The notes below the pieces were generated by a model. It was not told the origin of the DNA. It saw only the letters and a program-made list of their open reading frames with translations, and searched no databases. A program made the position numbers and the translations under genes. From NCBI RefSeq assembly GCF_026151205.1, contig NC_087079.1, forward strand, positions 11,460,635 to 11,524,634: 64,000 nt of DNA, in the 5' to 3' direction. Within the stretch, counting starts at the first letter, position 1. Each line of letters opens with the position of its first letter. Shown in pieces: positions 1 to 11,170 of the stretch. Source of the DNA: Bolinopsis microptera (Eukaryota; Ctenophora; Tentaculata; Lobata; Bolinopsidae).

Positions 1-44
1 ACATTTCATAGAAAAAATGAATCTGATTAAACAAAGTAACCACC

Positions 45-3000
45 ATGATTACTAAAAACAACGGAAGTCTTCATATCTGTCAAATAAATGTCAGTGGGCT
101 ATCAAACAGGTCTATTACAGCAATTGATAGATTCAACTTTAAGTTCAAAAATGACATTGTGGCTCTACAAGAAACTCTACTGGATAACTCCAGACCCCAC
201 TTAAATACCTTTCATAATCTGGATACATTTTCGGTAAACAATAGCAGAGGAGTGTCCACCAGTGTTTCCCCCAGGCTTGTCCCACAACAAATCAGTGAAC
301 TTCAAGATACAACCACTGATGCACTCTGGGTCACTGTTAGGTACAATTCAACGGTAGTAATGATTGGTAATGTATATGTAAACCACTCCCTAACTTCTAC
401 AAACAACCTGAGCTCAGCACTTACCAACATCACAAAAGCTCTCCAATACTGCTCCAAGTTCAAAATCAAAGATGTAATAATAATTGGTGACTTCAACAGT
501 AGGCACATCTCCTGGGGAGATATCATCACAACCGACCGTGGAAGACAGCTGGATTCATTCATCGCTCAGCATAATCTGACATGCATCACTCCGAACACCA
601 ATACATTCGTCTCCCATAATGGTGGGAGTATCATTGACCTTGCTTTGTTGAAGGGTAAAGTATGTAGGCTATACCAATCGTCCAGCATTGACAGTGAAAG
701 TGAACTCTTCACAGGTGCTCCAAATAGAGGTCCCTTACCAATCATCCACCAATTCTGTCATGCACAAACTGCTCAATCTGCATCTCCTCTTCTCTACTGG
801 GACATTGATAAAACAGACTGGAATGCTTGGTGTGGATCACTTAACAGGGCCCTTCTCCTTGGCATAACTGGCAGGATCAACTCTTACATAGACCCTCTAA
901 AGCTGTGGCAAGACTTTAAAAACATTTTATCTGCGATTGGTAATGAATGGATTCCTCTCAAGAAAGTCAGTACCCACTCAAAACCTTTCTGGAACTCTCT
1001 CCTTACAGACCTTTCACGAACTCTTCAAGCTGCGCAGGAAACCATGAAAACCAGCTACACACCGTATAACATCTCCCTCCACAAACAAGCAAAGGAGGAG
1101 TTTTCTAATACCTTGATATCCGAAAAAAACAAATGGATTCATCAGCAACTGGAAAATCTCAATGTTGCTCAGTCTCAAATATTCTGGAAAAATTATAAGA
1201 AGACATTGACCAATAAGCCTAACGAGTACATGGGAAATCTTATGGATGGTGGTATCCTCCACTCTGACAGAACTCAGAAAGAAAACATCTTGTACAAATC
1301 ATTCTTCTCGGGTGAACACATGAATGGATGCAGCTTTGATCATGTCTTCGAACAAGAAATCAATAGCTGCTATGACAACATTATATCAACTCAGTTCCCT
1401 ACCGACCATTTAGATCCAATCATTAATGATCATCTGAATGGGAAAATAGGTCTAGAGGAAGTTACTTTAGCACTGAACGCTCAAAATAGCAATGCCAAAA
1501 GTTTTGACACTGATAATCTTCACCCAAAAATCCTGAAACATCTGCCTGTGTCAGCTCTTCAGATTCTAACAAAACTATATGACCTTGTCCTTGAGACTGG
1601 TGTATGGGTCTGGGAGGTATCCAATGTCACTTTCATCAAAAAGGATGGGAAGGATAACTACATGAACCCCTCTGCTTATAGACCAATATCGATATCATCA
1701 TATGTTGGAAAGCTGCTAGAAAAGATCTTGGAACGAAGAATAAAGCTCCATTGCGAACTAGAGGGCTTACTCGACGAAGAGCAAGAAGGCTTTAGACCTC
1801 AAAGAAATACTGCAAGGTATCTTTATAAATTAGTAGCTACTCTAGATGAATGCAAGAGGAAAAAACTCACTACTTTCCTACTATGCATCGATTTTAGCAA
1901 AGCATTTGATAGTGTATGGGTGAAAGGCCTGATTTTCAAGCTCAGCAAATACCAAATACAAGGGAACATTTTGCGGATAATAAATAACTTCCTGTTATCC
2001 CGCAAAGTACGGCTGAGGGTTAACAACAGTCTCGGATTTCAACGCTCATGTGGATGGTTTGGGCTTCCCCAAGGCTCTGTCCTTGCACCCCTGCTATTTA
2101 TCCTCTACATCTCGGATATGTTATGCAAGGACCAGCTCCCACTGGAATGCAGCTCTAACTCAAGCCTCTTCAAATATGCTGATGATGGAAGCATAGCAGT
2201 CTCTCACATAGATCCTATATGTGCTCATCGAATTATGCAGTTGATGTGCAAGTACCTTCATGTCTGGTGCAGTAAGTGGAAACTTATCCCAAACTGCGAC
2301 AAAAACAAGACCGAGTGTATTATGATCACACCAACATCCTCATCTGCACCTGATGTCACAGCCTTTGGACCACTCATTATCGGCAGTAGACCCATAACAT
2401 ATACATGTCAATCAACTGTTCTTGGACTGAGGATAGACGACAAACTTACGTTCAAGAGTCACGCAAAATTTAAATTGAAACAATGCTGGTTTGCCTGGTA
2501 CAGGATCACTCAAAACTCCACCCGCCACAGAGGCCTGAATGCAAGCTCACTCAAAATGCTCTTCAAAACAGTAGTACTCACAAAACTTCTATATGCTGCT
2601 CCAATATGGCTAAAAGATAACCTAGACACTTTCAAAGACTTCTATGCCAGGGTCCTCTTGAAAATAAGTGGATCCACTCACCATCCTCCCAAAGATTTGA
2701 CATCTGTCGCGCTTGGAATTCCACCCCTTGAGATATCCTACAAGATGATCACTATAAAATTCATAATAAAAGCACTTACAAGTGACCCATTTATGCAAGG
2801 ACTCATCTTACAGCTAGAGGAGGCAAAGGCCCATCGATATCAGCACCATATTGATGAGATACGTAAGTTCCTAACGTGGACAAGGGGGTCCAACGAGCTC
2901 AACAGAAGCAGAATAGACCTTCTGACTAGTGTCCACAACGGTGTTGTCAGCTATTCAAAAGACGAAATAACCCGCTTTATGGACTTCACTTGGAATAAAC

Positions 3001-3383
3001 ATCTCCTACTGAACCCTAGAATAAATCCGGGTGAGATACTAGATAACATCGATGAGAGGAGCAAAAAGTTGTTTCCTCGCTACTCAAGCAGGAGCACAGA
3101 CACTAAAGTAATGTCTCTCTTGCATGGCCATGACATCACCTTCACAGCATTCAAGGCAAGGGTTGCCAACAACTGCGACCCTCAGTGTCCGAATTGTCAG
3201 ATGTTGGACAACAATTACCATCGAATCTTCTCTTGTCCACTGTACCGCTGTTCCTACAGAGAAACCATTCAAGAGCACTCCACTAGTGACCAACCATGCT
3301 GGTCTATCTTAAGAGATGGTAGTGATGGCAGCATCACTGCCTTCCGATCTTTAGCACAGATCGCCATCGATGAACTATCATAG
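45..3383 (+). CDS. Non-LTR retrotransposon ORF2: endonuclease-reverse transcriptase
   Basis: The 1112-residue polyprotein is predicted to nick target DNA and reverse-transcribe the element's RNA. An N-terminal apurinic-type endonuclease (about residues 10-230) shows ALQETLL, GDFNSRHISWGD and GGSIIDLAL. A central reverse transcriptase (about 490-780) shows YRPISISS, EGFRPQRNTA, LLCIDFSKAFDSV, GLPQGSVLAPLLF and the catalytic YADDG. The C-terminus (about 1050-1075) has a Cys/His cluster, CPNCQ then H and C, as in several Jockey/I-type elements. There is no internal stop or frameshift, so the copy is young or still functional. ATG at 45 follows an ACC Kozak-like context (CCACCATGA). Assignment to the Jockey/I/CR1 assemblage is inference; clade needs a tree. 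Confidence 0.93.
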   Translation: MITKNNGSLHICQINVSGLSNRSITAIDRFNFKFKNDIVALQETLLDNSRPHLNTFHNLDTFSVNNSRGVSTSVSPRLVPQQISELQDTTTDALWVTVRYNSTVVMIGNVYVNHSLTSTNNLSSALTNITKALQYCSKFKIKDVIIIGDFNSRHISWGDIITTDRGRQLDSFIAQHNLTCITPNTNTFVSHNGGSIIDLALLKGKVCRLYQSSSIDSESELFTGAPNRGPLPIIHQFCHAQTAQSASPLLYWDIDKTDWNAWCGSLNRALLLGITGRINSYIDPLKLWQDFKNILSAIGNEWIPLKKVSTHSKPFWNSLLTDLSRTLQAAQETMKTSYTPYNISLHKQAKEEFSNTLISEKNKWIHQQLENLNVAQSQIFWKNYKKTLTNKPNEYMGNLMDGGILHSDRTQKENILYKSFFSGEHMNGCSFDHVFEQEINSCYDNIISTQFPTDHLDPIINDHLNGKIGLEEVTLALNAQNSNAKSFDTDNLHPKILKHLPVSALQILTKLYDLVLETGVWVWEVSNVTFIKKDGKDNYMNPSAYRPISISSYVGKLLEKILERRIKLHCELEGLLDEEQEGFRPQRNTARYLYKLVATLDECKRKKLTTFLLCIDFSKAFDSVWVKGLIFKLSKYQIQGNILRIINNFLLSRKVRLRVNNSLGFQRSCGWFGLPQGSVLAPLLFILYISDMLCKDQLPLECSSNSSLFKYADDGSIAVSHIDPICAHRIMQLMCKYLHVWCSKWKLIPNCDKNKTECIMITPTSSSAPDVTAFGPLIIGSRPITYTCQSTVLGLRIDDKLTFKSHAKFKLKQCWFAWYRITQNSTRHRGLNASSLKMLFKTVVLTKLLYAAPIWLKDNLDTFKDFYARVLLKISGSTHHPPKDLTSVALGIPPLEISYKMITIKFIIKALTSDPFMQGLILQLEEAKAHRYQHHIDEIRKFLTWTRGSNELNRSRIDLLTSVHNGVVSYSKDEITRFMDFTWNKHLLLNPRINPGEILDNIDERSKKLFPRYSSRSTDTKVMSLLHGHDITFTAFKARVANNCDPQCPNCQMLDNNYHRIFSCPLYRCSYRETIQEHSTSDQPCWSILRDGSDGSITAFRSLAQIAIDELS

Positions 3384-3668
3384 AATTGATACTTATACTT
3401 ATTAGTGCTCCTTCACCTCCATTCCCCTTCATGTCCTACATCTCCTTATGACATCACTCCCCCTTCAGCCTCTACTACTCCTTTACTACTCCATCTACTG
3501 CCTCATCTTCTGGACATCATTATCTTCTAGTTTAGTTGAGAATTCTCAACACCCACTTCCAAGTCGAGTACTCTCGACCCACTTAGTCCACATACCTTGC
3601 AAACTTACAGCAGGGTATTTGTAATGGTCTAAGTCCCTAATACACGCCAAAGATGGTTCCTCTATATA

Positions 3669-4525
3669 GTAGAGGCTCTTACGGGCAAAAAGACGTGTTT
3701 TCTGCTACGAGTTTAGAGACCTAACCGCTAATTGGACACAATAGTATGATGTCTAAGGATCGATAATATGTTAAGAAGTATAAATTTGGCCTTATTAGTC
3801 ACGTGCTATACCAATGCGCGTTTTAAACTTTGACAGTCTATTACTCTAAGGCAAATAGAGTAATCATATTCATATTTTGTCAGCAATAAGATCACATTAT
3901 TTTCTATTTAGTGTGAAAATATGAGCTAGAACGGACATAATCTCGCTGAGTTATAGCTGTTTGAAATTTATGATGAACGCGCGGGTGCCAATTGATAACA
4001 ACTAAATGCTTTTGCGCGTAGTGCGCGTCGAAAATTTGGCAAAAACGCTTGCGGAGTGAAAATATTCAAACTTCGATAAAGTATATGAAGTGGGTACTTC
4101 TCGGAAAGGAAAAATTTAGGCAAACACGATGTGACTATTTTTGGGTTGATTTAATACAACTGCAAAAAATTATTCAAACTTCAAGCAAAAAAGTCAAAAT
4201 TTTTACCACTTTTTTGGATTTTTACCTCAGAACAAATAGAGGGATTTGTTTTATTTTTATACAATCTTGTGCGGCTGTCTTTTAGCTATCTTTATGCAAG
4301 TTTTGCCGACATGCCAACAAAATTAACTTGCTCAAAATATCAAAAAACATGGTTTTTTGGCCTATTTTTGGCCCAAAAATCGGTTTTTTGCGATTTTACC
4401 CCAGAACAATCAGTCCAATCATCTTGAAACCACTTTCAATCGATTCTACGGTCAAAAATACGTCTAGTAAGGTGTATCTGGGGTCCCTAACGTATCGAGC
4501 AGACAATGCCCGTAAGAGCCTCTAC
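3669..4525. mobile_element. TIR element (MITE-like, TA target duplication) inside retrotransposon 3' UTR
   Basis: The two ends are exact inverted repeats of 18 bp: GTAGAGGCTCTTACGGGC at 3669-3686 and its complement at 4508-4525. Each is flanked by TA (3667-3668 and 4526-4527), the duplication expected of Tc1/mariner-type insertion. The 857-bp interior has no convincing transposase; small open frames at 4049 and 4328 have no recognisable motif. It separates the retrotransposon ORF from its (ATT)n tail and so is probably nested. The family is inferred only from the TIR and the TA flanks. Confidence 0.6.
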
Positions 4526-4758
4526 TAATACTCAACCGTAGGAGAAGAGAATTAGGTGACTGTATTTTGTTCTAATGTTGATATTAATATAAGTATGTTC
4601 TAGTTGTTACTCCTTTTGTTTTAACGTTTTTATGGTACTCTCCTTAAATTATTTCAATGCAGTCACTCAGATGATTTTTAAATCAGGACACTTAAATAAA
4701 GACACATACTCTGCCCACAATAAGGGGCCATAATTTTTAAATTATGTAACAGTATAGA

Positions 4759-4778
4759 ATTATTATTATTATTATTAT
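4759..4778 (+). repeat. (ATT)n tail of retrotransposon
   Basis: About six ATT/TTA units end abruptly where the dispersed repeat at 4779 begins. This matches the short 3' repeats used by target-primed elements without poly(A). Confidence 0.5.
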
Positions 4779-5236
4779 CAAGGGGAATGAAATTAAATTA
4801 TTGGATGCCAGGAACTAGAAATAAATATACTGGAATACTGTGTTTCCATGGAGAGGTCTAATTCTAATTGGAACCATCAAGGGGAATGAAATTTAGAAAA
4901 CTGGCCACGGGCCTAAATATTACATATCAATCAATTACAATTCATTAACATTACCAATATTAAAAACTATCGAAAATATCCAAGAAAGTATTCTCTAGCC
5001 AAAGGGCTCAATATTTAAATCTAAATCTTCAATATAGGGGGAATGAAATTATATATATATAGGGGAATGAAATTAAATTGTTGGATGCCAGGAACTATGT
5101 GATTCCATGGAGAGGTATAATTCTAATTGGAACCATCAAGGGGAATGAAATTAAATTATTGGATGCCAGGAACTAGAAATAAATATACTGGAATACTGTG
5201 TTTCCATGGAGAGGTCTAATTCTAATTGGAACCATC
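4779..5236 (+). repeat. ~100-bp repeat family, three copies or partial copies
   Basis: A unit beginning CAAGGGGAATGAAATTAAAT and ending in CTAATTGGAACCAT occurs at 4779-4877, in shortened form from about 5058, and again at about 5137-5236. A unique stretch around 4890-5035 separates the first copy from the others. No coding potential is seen. Confidence 0.75.
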
Positions 5237-5245
5237 GTGCTCAAT

Positions 5246-6210
5246 CAATTTTAACACTGGAAAATTAACATTTTGAATAAAAAGCGCCGCGCACCAAAAA
5301 TTTGTAATTCGTGCAACCACCATTTTGCCAGATCGTAATGATACATTTTGTAAATATTATGGGAAATATTGGTAATACTTTAAATATAAAATAATACAGT
5401 ATAACTATAATAACGACGTGTCGTTTCACTAAGTGGCGACAGCCACACTACAACTGCGCGCTCGTGCGCGGCAGGTCTACAATGTGTGACAACTGTGAAA
5501 TTTTAACTTTGAAGCTTAAAAATGTAACTGTGTCCTAGTTCTTTTAATTATTTACAATATGCAATAGGAAACAGTTTCTTCCGGTATGGTTCAGACCGGA
5601 TCTGCTCAAGCTCATTCCAAAAACAAACCTGTCCTGCCCAATGTCCCTTAGGCCATAATTAATAAATCTGTCCAGCCAATCAAAACAAAACAATTAATAC
5701 ATAATTGTACATCGTACATGAATGCACGTGATTATATATATGCTTTATATGGTCACAGGTCACGCGTTCCATTCATTGTACAATAATAAAAATATAATAT
5801 AAATAATAAAATATTTTCAATAAACAATAACATGTACAATGTACATACATGTTATTGTTTATTGAAAATATTCAATTTGACGTTGCAATAAGGAAAACAA
5901 AATTTAAATTTTATTACCATAACAATAAATAATAATATCATAATAAATTTAAGTTAACATCCGATAATAAACTTGTTAGAACCAGTATAGCCCTAGATGC
6001 TCCACTAACAAATAAAAAGAACTTCAATAGCAGATAACAGTTAAGTTATTCATCTTTGGGGAGTAATTTAAATCACAAGCGGTTCTGAGGATCTTTAGTA
6101 CAATATCAAAAAGTGAACTGATCAGAGAATGCAGTGTATAAATGGGCACAATTATACATGTTTACATGTTGGTTATTATTTAGAGAAAAGTACAAAATAA
6201 CACATTCTAT
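5246..6210. other. AT-rich intergenic DNA with one perfect hairpin
   Basis: No gene is seen. The only structured feature is the inverted repeat at 5810-5872. Short GC-rich patches such as GCGCCGCGCACC at about 5283 are isolated. Confidence 0.6.
5810..5872. repeat. Perfect 26-bp inverted repeat with 11-nt loop
   Basis: The arms AATATTTTCAATAAACAATA... (5810-5835) and the exact complement (5847-5872) flank an 11-nt spacer. It could form a hairpin or cruciform. No gene end lies nearby to make it a terminator-like or 3'-end signal. Confidence 0.8.
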
Positions 6211-6220
6211 TATATTTCAG

Positions 6221-6743
6221 TGGTTTCTTTGTCTGTCTGCGATGTGTCTCTAACTGCATATGCAGAAATAGGAATTTCCAAAGTAAGATGCTTTAATGAG
6301 CAGATGCAAATATTGTTGGAGCAACAGTATGATCTGTTGGGTGGTTATCAGTGGCGTAACGTTGCTTGTTGGCGCCCCCCCCCCCCCCTGCTGAAAATGC
6401 GCCCCCCTGTTTAGTTGGCGCCCCTCCCATTTAAGCACCCCTCCCTATATTTGAACAAATCAGGTGATTTTAGAGGATACACAGGTAAAATCTCTAAAAA
6501 AGTGTGTTTCTAGAGCAAAACGCACAGTTTTGCTAGTACCTTGCCTCAGTTAAGTTTTTAAAAATTTTCCCACATTCAAATGATGATTTTGCGCTCCCCT
6601 AAGATGGCGCCCCCTCGCACATCGGAGTCAGCGGGGCCCTTCGTTACGCCACTGGTGGTTATTATGCTGCGTTCAGTTCAAATTTGACGTTACAAATAGG
6701 CCATATCTCCAGTGGTGATGAATATTTCTCCTGTAAAAACTGA
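6221..6743 (+). pseudogene. Coding-like exon split by a hAT MITE
   Basis: A good 3' splice site (TTATATTTCAG, ending 6220) opens a frame that reads VSLSVCDVSLTAYAE... to the insertion at 6349. If the 306-bp MITE and one copy of its 8-bp target duplication are ignored, the same frame continues from the right flank through a GHISSGDEYFSCKN end and stops at 6741-6743. The protein is not recognised. The frame continuity across the insertion suggests the exon was coding when hit. No downstream partner exon is certain, so this is treated as a broken gene remnant. Confidence 0.4.
6349..6654. mobile_element. hAT-type MITE with 8-bp target duplication
   Basis: The ends are CAGTGGCGTAAC and its inverted complement GTTACGCCACTG. 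Both flanks carry the same 8 bp, GTGGTTAT (6341-6348 and 6655-6662). An 8-bp duplication and CAGTGGCGTA-like ends are classic of hAT elements. The 306-bp interior is C-rich near each end, including a run of about 15 C, and has no ORF. Confidence 0.92.
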
Positions 6744-6939
6744 CTATCAAAGAATATGATTAGCTTCTTCATAATAAGTTTTCTAATTTATACATAATTG
6801 TAAGAGCCCAATTAACTAATTGACCAGGTACCTTATATTTTCTATGATTTTTGAAGTCAGATTTTTACCAACTTAGAGAGTAAGTTAGGCTTCTAAAGCG
6901 TTAGTTTTTAATAACTCAGTAAAGAATATGTTATAAAAT

Positions 6940-7950
6940 GTCATTTTGCCACTTCCTTGATGTCTCTATGGTAAGTAATGAGGTCACTGTAGATGGCACA
7001 AGACACGATTGAGGTACCGACGCGAAAGTTAGATTACCAAAGAAAGCTTTGATAAACCGAAAATCTTTAGAAAAGAAGGAAACATTTGGAAGATATTTTC
7101 CCGATCCATGACTCAAGTGCCGACGGCACAAAAGAGTCAAGGACAAGGTTAATAGCAAGGTTATTTTGCAAAGTTATTTTGCGCAATATTCTGAATTAAA
7201 TAATTTTTGGCCCGCAGCGCTAAACTGACCAAGTAAATTGTTAATTTCTCAATGTACGTATCCCACTAGGCACTTATAATTGATAAGCACTAATAATTGA
7301 TAAGCACTAATAATTGATAGCATATTATTATAATTTCGAGTTAGTATTACTATTTTGCACAGATTCATGACAGGTTGCGTAAAACAATAAACATATGGTT
7401 ACATAGAGATATACACGATTTTCAAATTCAATATGGAATTAATTGGGCGGCGCTCCGCCATGTCTGCATGATTATAAACAGTAAAAACTGGGGTCCCCAG
7501 TTTATATGGAATATGATAAAATACGCCATCAAGGATCGGGAAATTGAGCAGCTATCCACAAAAGAAAAGCGGCCGCATTTCTTGTTTAATAGAAGCTTTT
7601 CTGCCGTTTCCTTGACCGAAATTTCACAGTTGTGACTGAATTTTTGACTAGTGACCAATCATTGAGGTCAGTGTGTGTGACCCAAGTCACCATCGAGGTA
7701 CTGGAAGCTGAATATCCTGATAAAACTTTTATGAAATAACAATTTTGAAAATGTCTGTTTTCTTGAAAATTTTTTGTTTTCTTGATGTCCTACCGCCAGA
7801 ACATTTTCAGATTTCAGCTGAATTTTTATTGAATGACCTATTAATGAGTTCACTGTGGAAGGCACAAGACACGATTGAGGTACTGGAAGTTAAATTACCA
7901 AAGAAAGCTTTGATGAACAGAAAATCTTTAGATAATAATAAACATTATTG
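6940..7950 (+). repeat. Three decayed copies of a coding-like unit
   Basis: Related peptides appear three times on the plus strand: near 6999-7080 (VRLPKKALINRKSLE, broken by a stop), near 7660-7735 (VTIEVLEAEYPDKTFMK) and near 7860-7935 (TIEVLEVKLPKKALMNRKSL). The nucleotide stretch CACAAGACACGATTGAGGTA is shared by the first and third. This looks like an old tandemly repeated protein domain now broken by stops. The domain is not recognised. Confidence 0.4.
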
Positions 7951-7980
7951 AGAAACTATTTAATTTTCACGCTGTATCAA

Positions 7981-8460
7981 TGAAAACAGGTTAGACTGTG
8001 GTCGTCCAACTCTCCCTGGTATCTGCAAATTAGCAAATGCCATCTAGGTAGATTTATTATCTGGACCTCTCAGTACATGGCCAAGCATTCGCAATCAACT
8101 TCGCTCCACTCTAGCTGACAGTGATTCACTGTTGAAGCGTTTGTACAGATTGGCATTAGAAATTGCATCTGGGTAGTTATGATTCAATATTGATCGTAAA
8201 TGACGCCTGTGTTCAACATCCAACTTCTCCAAGACAGCCTAAGGTGCAGCCCAACAACTGGAGTTAACATTAACACAGACACTACCTGGGCTTCATACTC
8301 GCCTAAAATTTGGTCTGCTGCAAACTTAACTGAAGGAATTGTTATCCTTAAATTGCAGTCTTGACCTGAAAAATATCCTAACTGCCTTTGATTACACCAG
8401 TAACAATGTATGGGATATGTGTCCAACAAGGTATCACCAAACCCTAAACTATTTGGTATT
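7981..8460 (+). pseudogene. Decayed coding region, unrecognised
   Basis: One plus-strand frame stays protein-like for about 160 codons with only scattered stops. It includes stretches such as STWPSIRNQLRSTLADSDSL and LLSLNCSLDLKNILTAFDYT. Stops within the stretch and the lack of splice sites argue for a dead gene or transposon remnant. No family is recognised. Confidence 0.35.
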
Positions 8461-8470
8461 ATATCAGTAC

Positions 8471-9356
8471 TTCAGATTGTCCTAGTGTCGAAAATTTTAA
8501 CAAATGTGATGATATCTACCAATATTCCGGACACTCAAAACTACTTTTATATTACTTTTTTTTCAAGTTTAAACTTTTAAAATAAGTTTGCTGTTCGTTT
8601 CATTAATACTTGAGTCACTACAATTTAAAGATTTTTATCCTCATACTGTACATCAAACCTTTCTTAATATTTTAGCGATTAAATCTTACTAATATGTGTT
8701 ATCCTAACAATAACACATTTTAGCTAGCACACGTTAGCTCTGTGGTCTCATGACCTCAAGCTTGTTTCGACGGTTCGAAGATTAAACAACAGTAGGTACA
8801 ACAATTTATTAGCGTTTATTCTGTATTTAAACATTTTAAATCACAGAAGCCTCAGTTTAACCTAAACGTTTTTTTCTTTCCTTTATACTTTCTCCTGAAC
8901 ATTGATCAACTGATCATAAGAAGACGACATTTTTATTTTACTTCGAGAATTACCAAATCTGTGGCCTCGTTTGGCCCAGGTATATAAATATTATATTATA
9001 TTATATATATTATAAGAAAGCTATTGTTTCCACATTTATCTGATGACATAAGTTATCTTAAACATTGTTTCTGATAGCATTGCACTTAATGACCCAGTTT
9101 CAACCCCGCAACTGACCAATCCAACAACCAGGCTCATCCTCAAAGTTTCAATTTTCACAAACACCCCGCAGTACTGGGCCTAACTAGTTTCACTTATCTC
9201 GATGTTTGATCACACCATTGTCTACCCCACGTCCCTGGTAAGGGGCCCACCTGCTCGCAGCTAATTTGTGTTATGCAATACAGCAGCAGAGAGGAGCAGG
9301 CCCCCAGTACATAGTGTAAGTAATAACGTGAGGAAAGAATCTGTGCCCTTTAAGAG
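8471..9356. other. Intergenic, no gene seen
   Basis: AT-rich sequence with a short TATATTATA run near 8985-9015. A weak tRNA-like A/B-box pair near 8735-8775 does not fold and was rejected. Nothing else could be supported. Confidence 0.6.
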
Positions 9357-9362
9357 TGAGAG

Positions 9363-9485
9363 AGGGAGTGCAGGACTGGAGCGGTGAGTGAGAGAGCTCC
9401 AATACTCCAGTACATACACTGTGAGAAAGGGAGTGCAGGACTGGAGCGGTGAGTGAGAGAGCTCCAATACTCCAGTACATACACT
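9363..9485. repeat. 65-bp direct repeat, two copies
   Basis: The unit AGGGAGTGCAGGACTGGAGC... occurs at 9363-9427 and again from 9428 with almost no change. A nearby GA-rich run (9564-9585) is simple sequence. Confidence 0.85.
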
Positions 9486-9639
9486 GGTTTACACTCCTCG
9501 TGAACATGTTAATTGATTTTTGTGTTGCTAGTTTGTGTAACTTAGCTGAGGTCGTATCTGTTCCGAGAGAGAGAGAGAGAGAGGGGGTGTGGGGGGTTTG
9601 TGGGATTATGGCTATTCATTATTTAATGGATAATTCAGT

Positions 9640-9815
9640 TAACATTTAGTTATTAAGTTATCTTGTGGGTTATTAATTTATCAAGCTATTAATTTATTTA
9701 GTAATTACGTAATTATATAATTATGCAATTATGTAAGTATGTAATTATGTAATTAAGTAATTAAGTAATTAAGTTATTAAGTTATTAAGTTATTGAGTTA
9801 TTAAGTGTTAACACT
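9640..9815. repeat. Degenerate TTAAG/TAAT low-complexity tract
   Basis: Repeated short words such as TAATTAAG and GTTATTAA form a low-complexity AT tract. No gene signal is present. DNA from here to 10500 contains one unrecognised 85-codon frame at 9977-10234 that I would not call a gene. Confidence 0.6.
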
Positions 9816-10511
9816 TTAACCAGTCAGCTTGCCTTCTTCTAAGTTATTCTTATATAATACGGATCAATTATTGGGCTTCAGAAAATCAGTCGATATCTTG
9901 GTGTGAATGTTTAAATATTTAAATGTTATTATGCAGTCAGGAGTGAGAATGATATATAACTTCCAATTTCTACCGATTGTCTTCACTAAATGAAACAATA
10001 ACACAAGCTGCAAATTCAATAATAAGCCTAGCCGCCCTTCATCTACACAATACTGTTACGTTAATGCGCGATATTTCTTATGGTTTGGATAGGGCCCTAC
10101 TACACATAACATTATTATGTATCTTGGTACACGCCATTATTGACTGGTATGATGTCTCTACCACATGTACTTTGCTTGCATTACCAGTTATATCACAGAA
10201 AACATTGTCAAGAAGTGGGCACCTGGGCCGCTAATAGATCAGAGATTGGAGGACGTACCCCTCACTGTCTGCGTACAATATTCCGCGGTTTTCTAGAACA
10301 ATATTGTTTGGTAATAATTTTGTTTCTGGTGGCAGATGTGACGCACTATCCTCGTCAGAGTGTTATTACATTTATTGTTGTGGAGCCGGGGAAATGAAAT
10401 GGCTTCAATATTTCTGAGGCAAATGAGAATATCCCACGTTCCACGAAATCGTATTTTTATTTCGGGAACATAGATTTGCTGCTGATTGCAACTTTGATTG
10501 TCCAGTATGGA

Positions 10512-11170
10512 CTCTGCACAGTACGGCAATGTAACACTGCACAATACAGGAATGTAACACTACACAGTACAGGAATGTAACACTACACAGTACAGGAATG
10601 TAACACTACACAGTACAGGAATGTAACACTACACAGTACAGGAATGTAACACTCCACAGTAAGGAATGTAACACTGCACAATACAGGAATGTAACACTAC
10701 ACAGTACAGGAGTGTAACACTGCACAGTAAGGAATGTAACACGACACAGTACAGGAATGTAACACGACACAGTACAGGAATGTAACACTACACAGTACAG
10801 GAATGTAACACGACACAGTAAGGAATGTAACACGACACAGTACAGGAATGTAACACTACACAGTACAGGAATGTAACACGACACAGTACAGGAATGTAAC
10901 ACGACACAGTACAGGAATGTAACACTACACAGTACAGGAATGTAACACGACACAGTAAGGAATGTAACACTCCACAGTAAGGAATGTAACACTGCACAAT
11001 ACAGGAATGTAACACTACACAGTACAGGAGTGTAACACTGCACAGTAAGGAATGTAACACGACACAGTACAGGAATGTAACACTACACAGTACAGGAGTG
11101 TAACACTGCACAGTAAGGAATGTAACACGACACAGTACAGGAATGTAACACTACACAGTACAGGAATGTA
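10512..11170. repeat. Minisatellite, 23-bp unit (21-bp variant)
   Basis: About 28 head-to-tail copies of ACACAGTACAGGAATGTAACACT; some copies lack two bases (ACAGTAAGG). Positions seven and eight vary between CTAC, CGAC and CTGC, giving several unit types in a mixed order. Long open frames across it come only from the repeat. Confidence 0.95.

Larger units (their letters stand above)
1..4778 (+). mobile_element. Non-LTR retrotransposon (5' end outside window)
   Basis: One element is inferred from the large EN-RT ORF at 45-3383, the following AT-rich 3' UTR, and a short (ATT)n run at 4759-4778 that looks like the simple-repeat tail of Jockey/I/CR1-group elements. The 3' UTR is interrupted at 3669-4525 by a separate TIR element. 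Neither the 5' UTR start nor a gag-like ORF1 can be judged because the window begins just upstream of the ORF. No target-site duplication could be tested because the left end is off the window. The element lies in the same orientation as the later host genes. Confidence 0.8.

Noticed and set aside
8735-8780. tRNA-like A and B boxes (TAGCTCTGTGG, GGTTCGAAG)
   Set aside because: No acceptor stem, spacing too short, T-arm does not pair; at most a SINE remnant.
10512-11170. CRISPR-like regular repeats
   Set aside because: No unique spacers; units are directly adjacent, and the context is eukaryotic.
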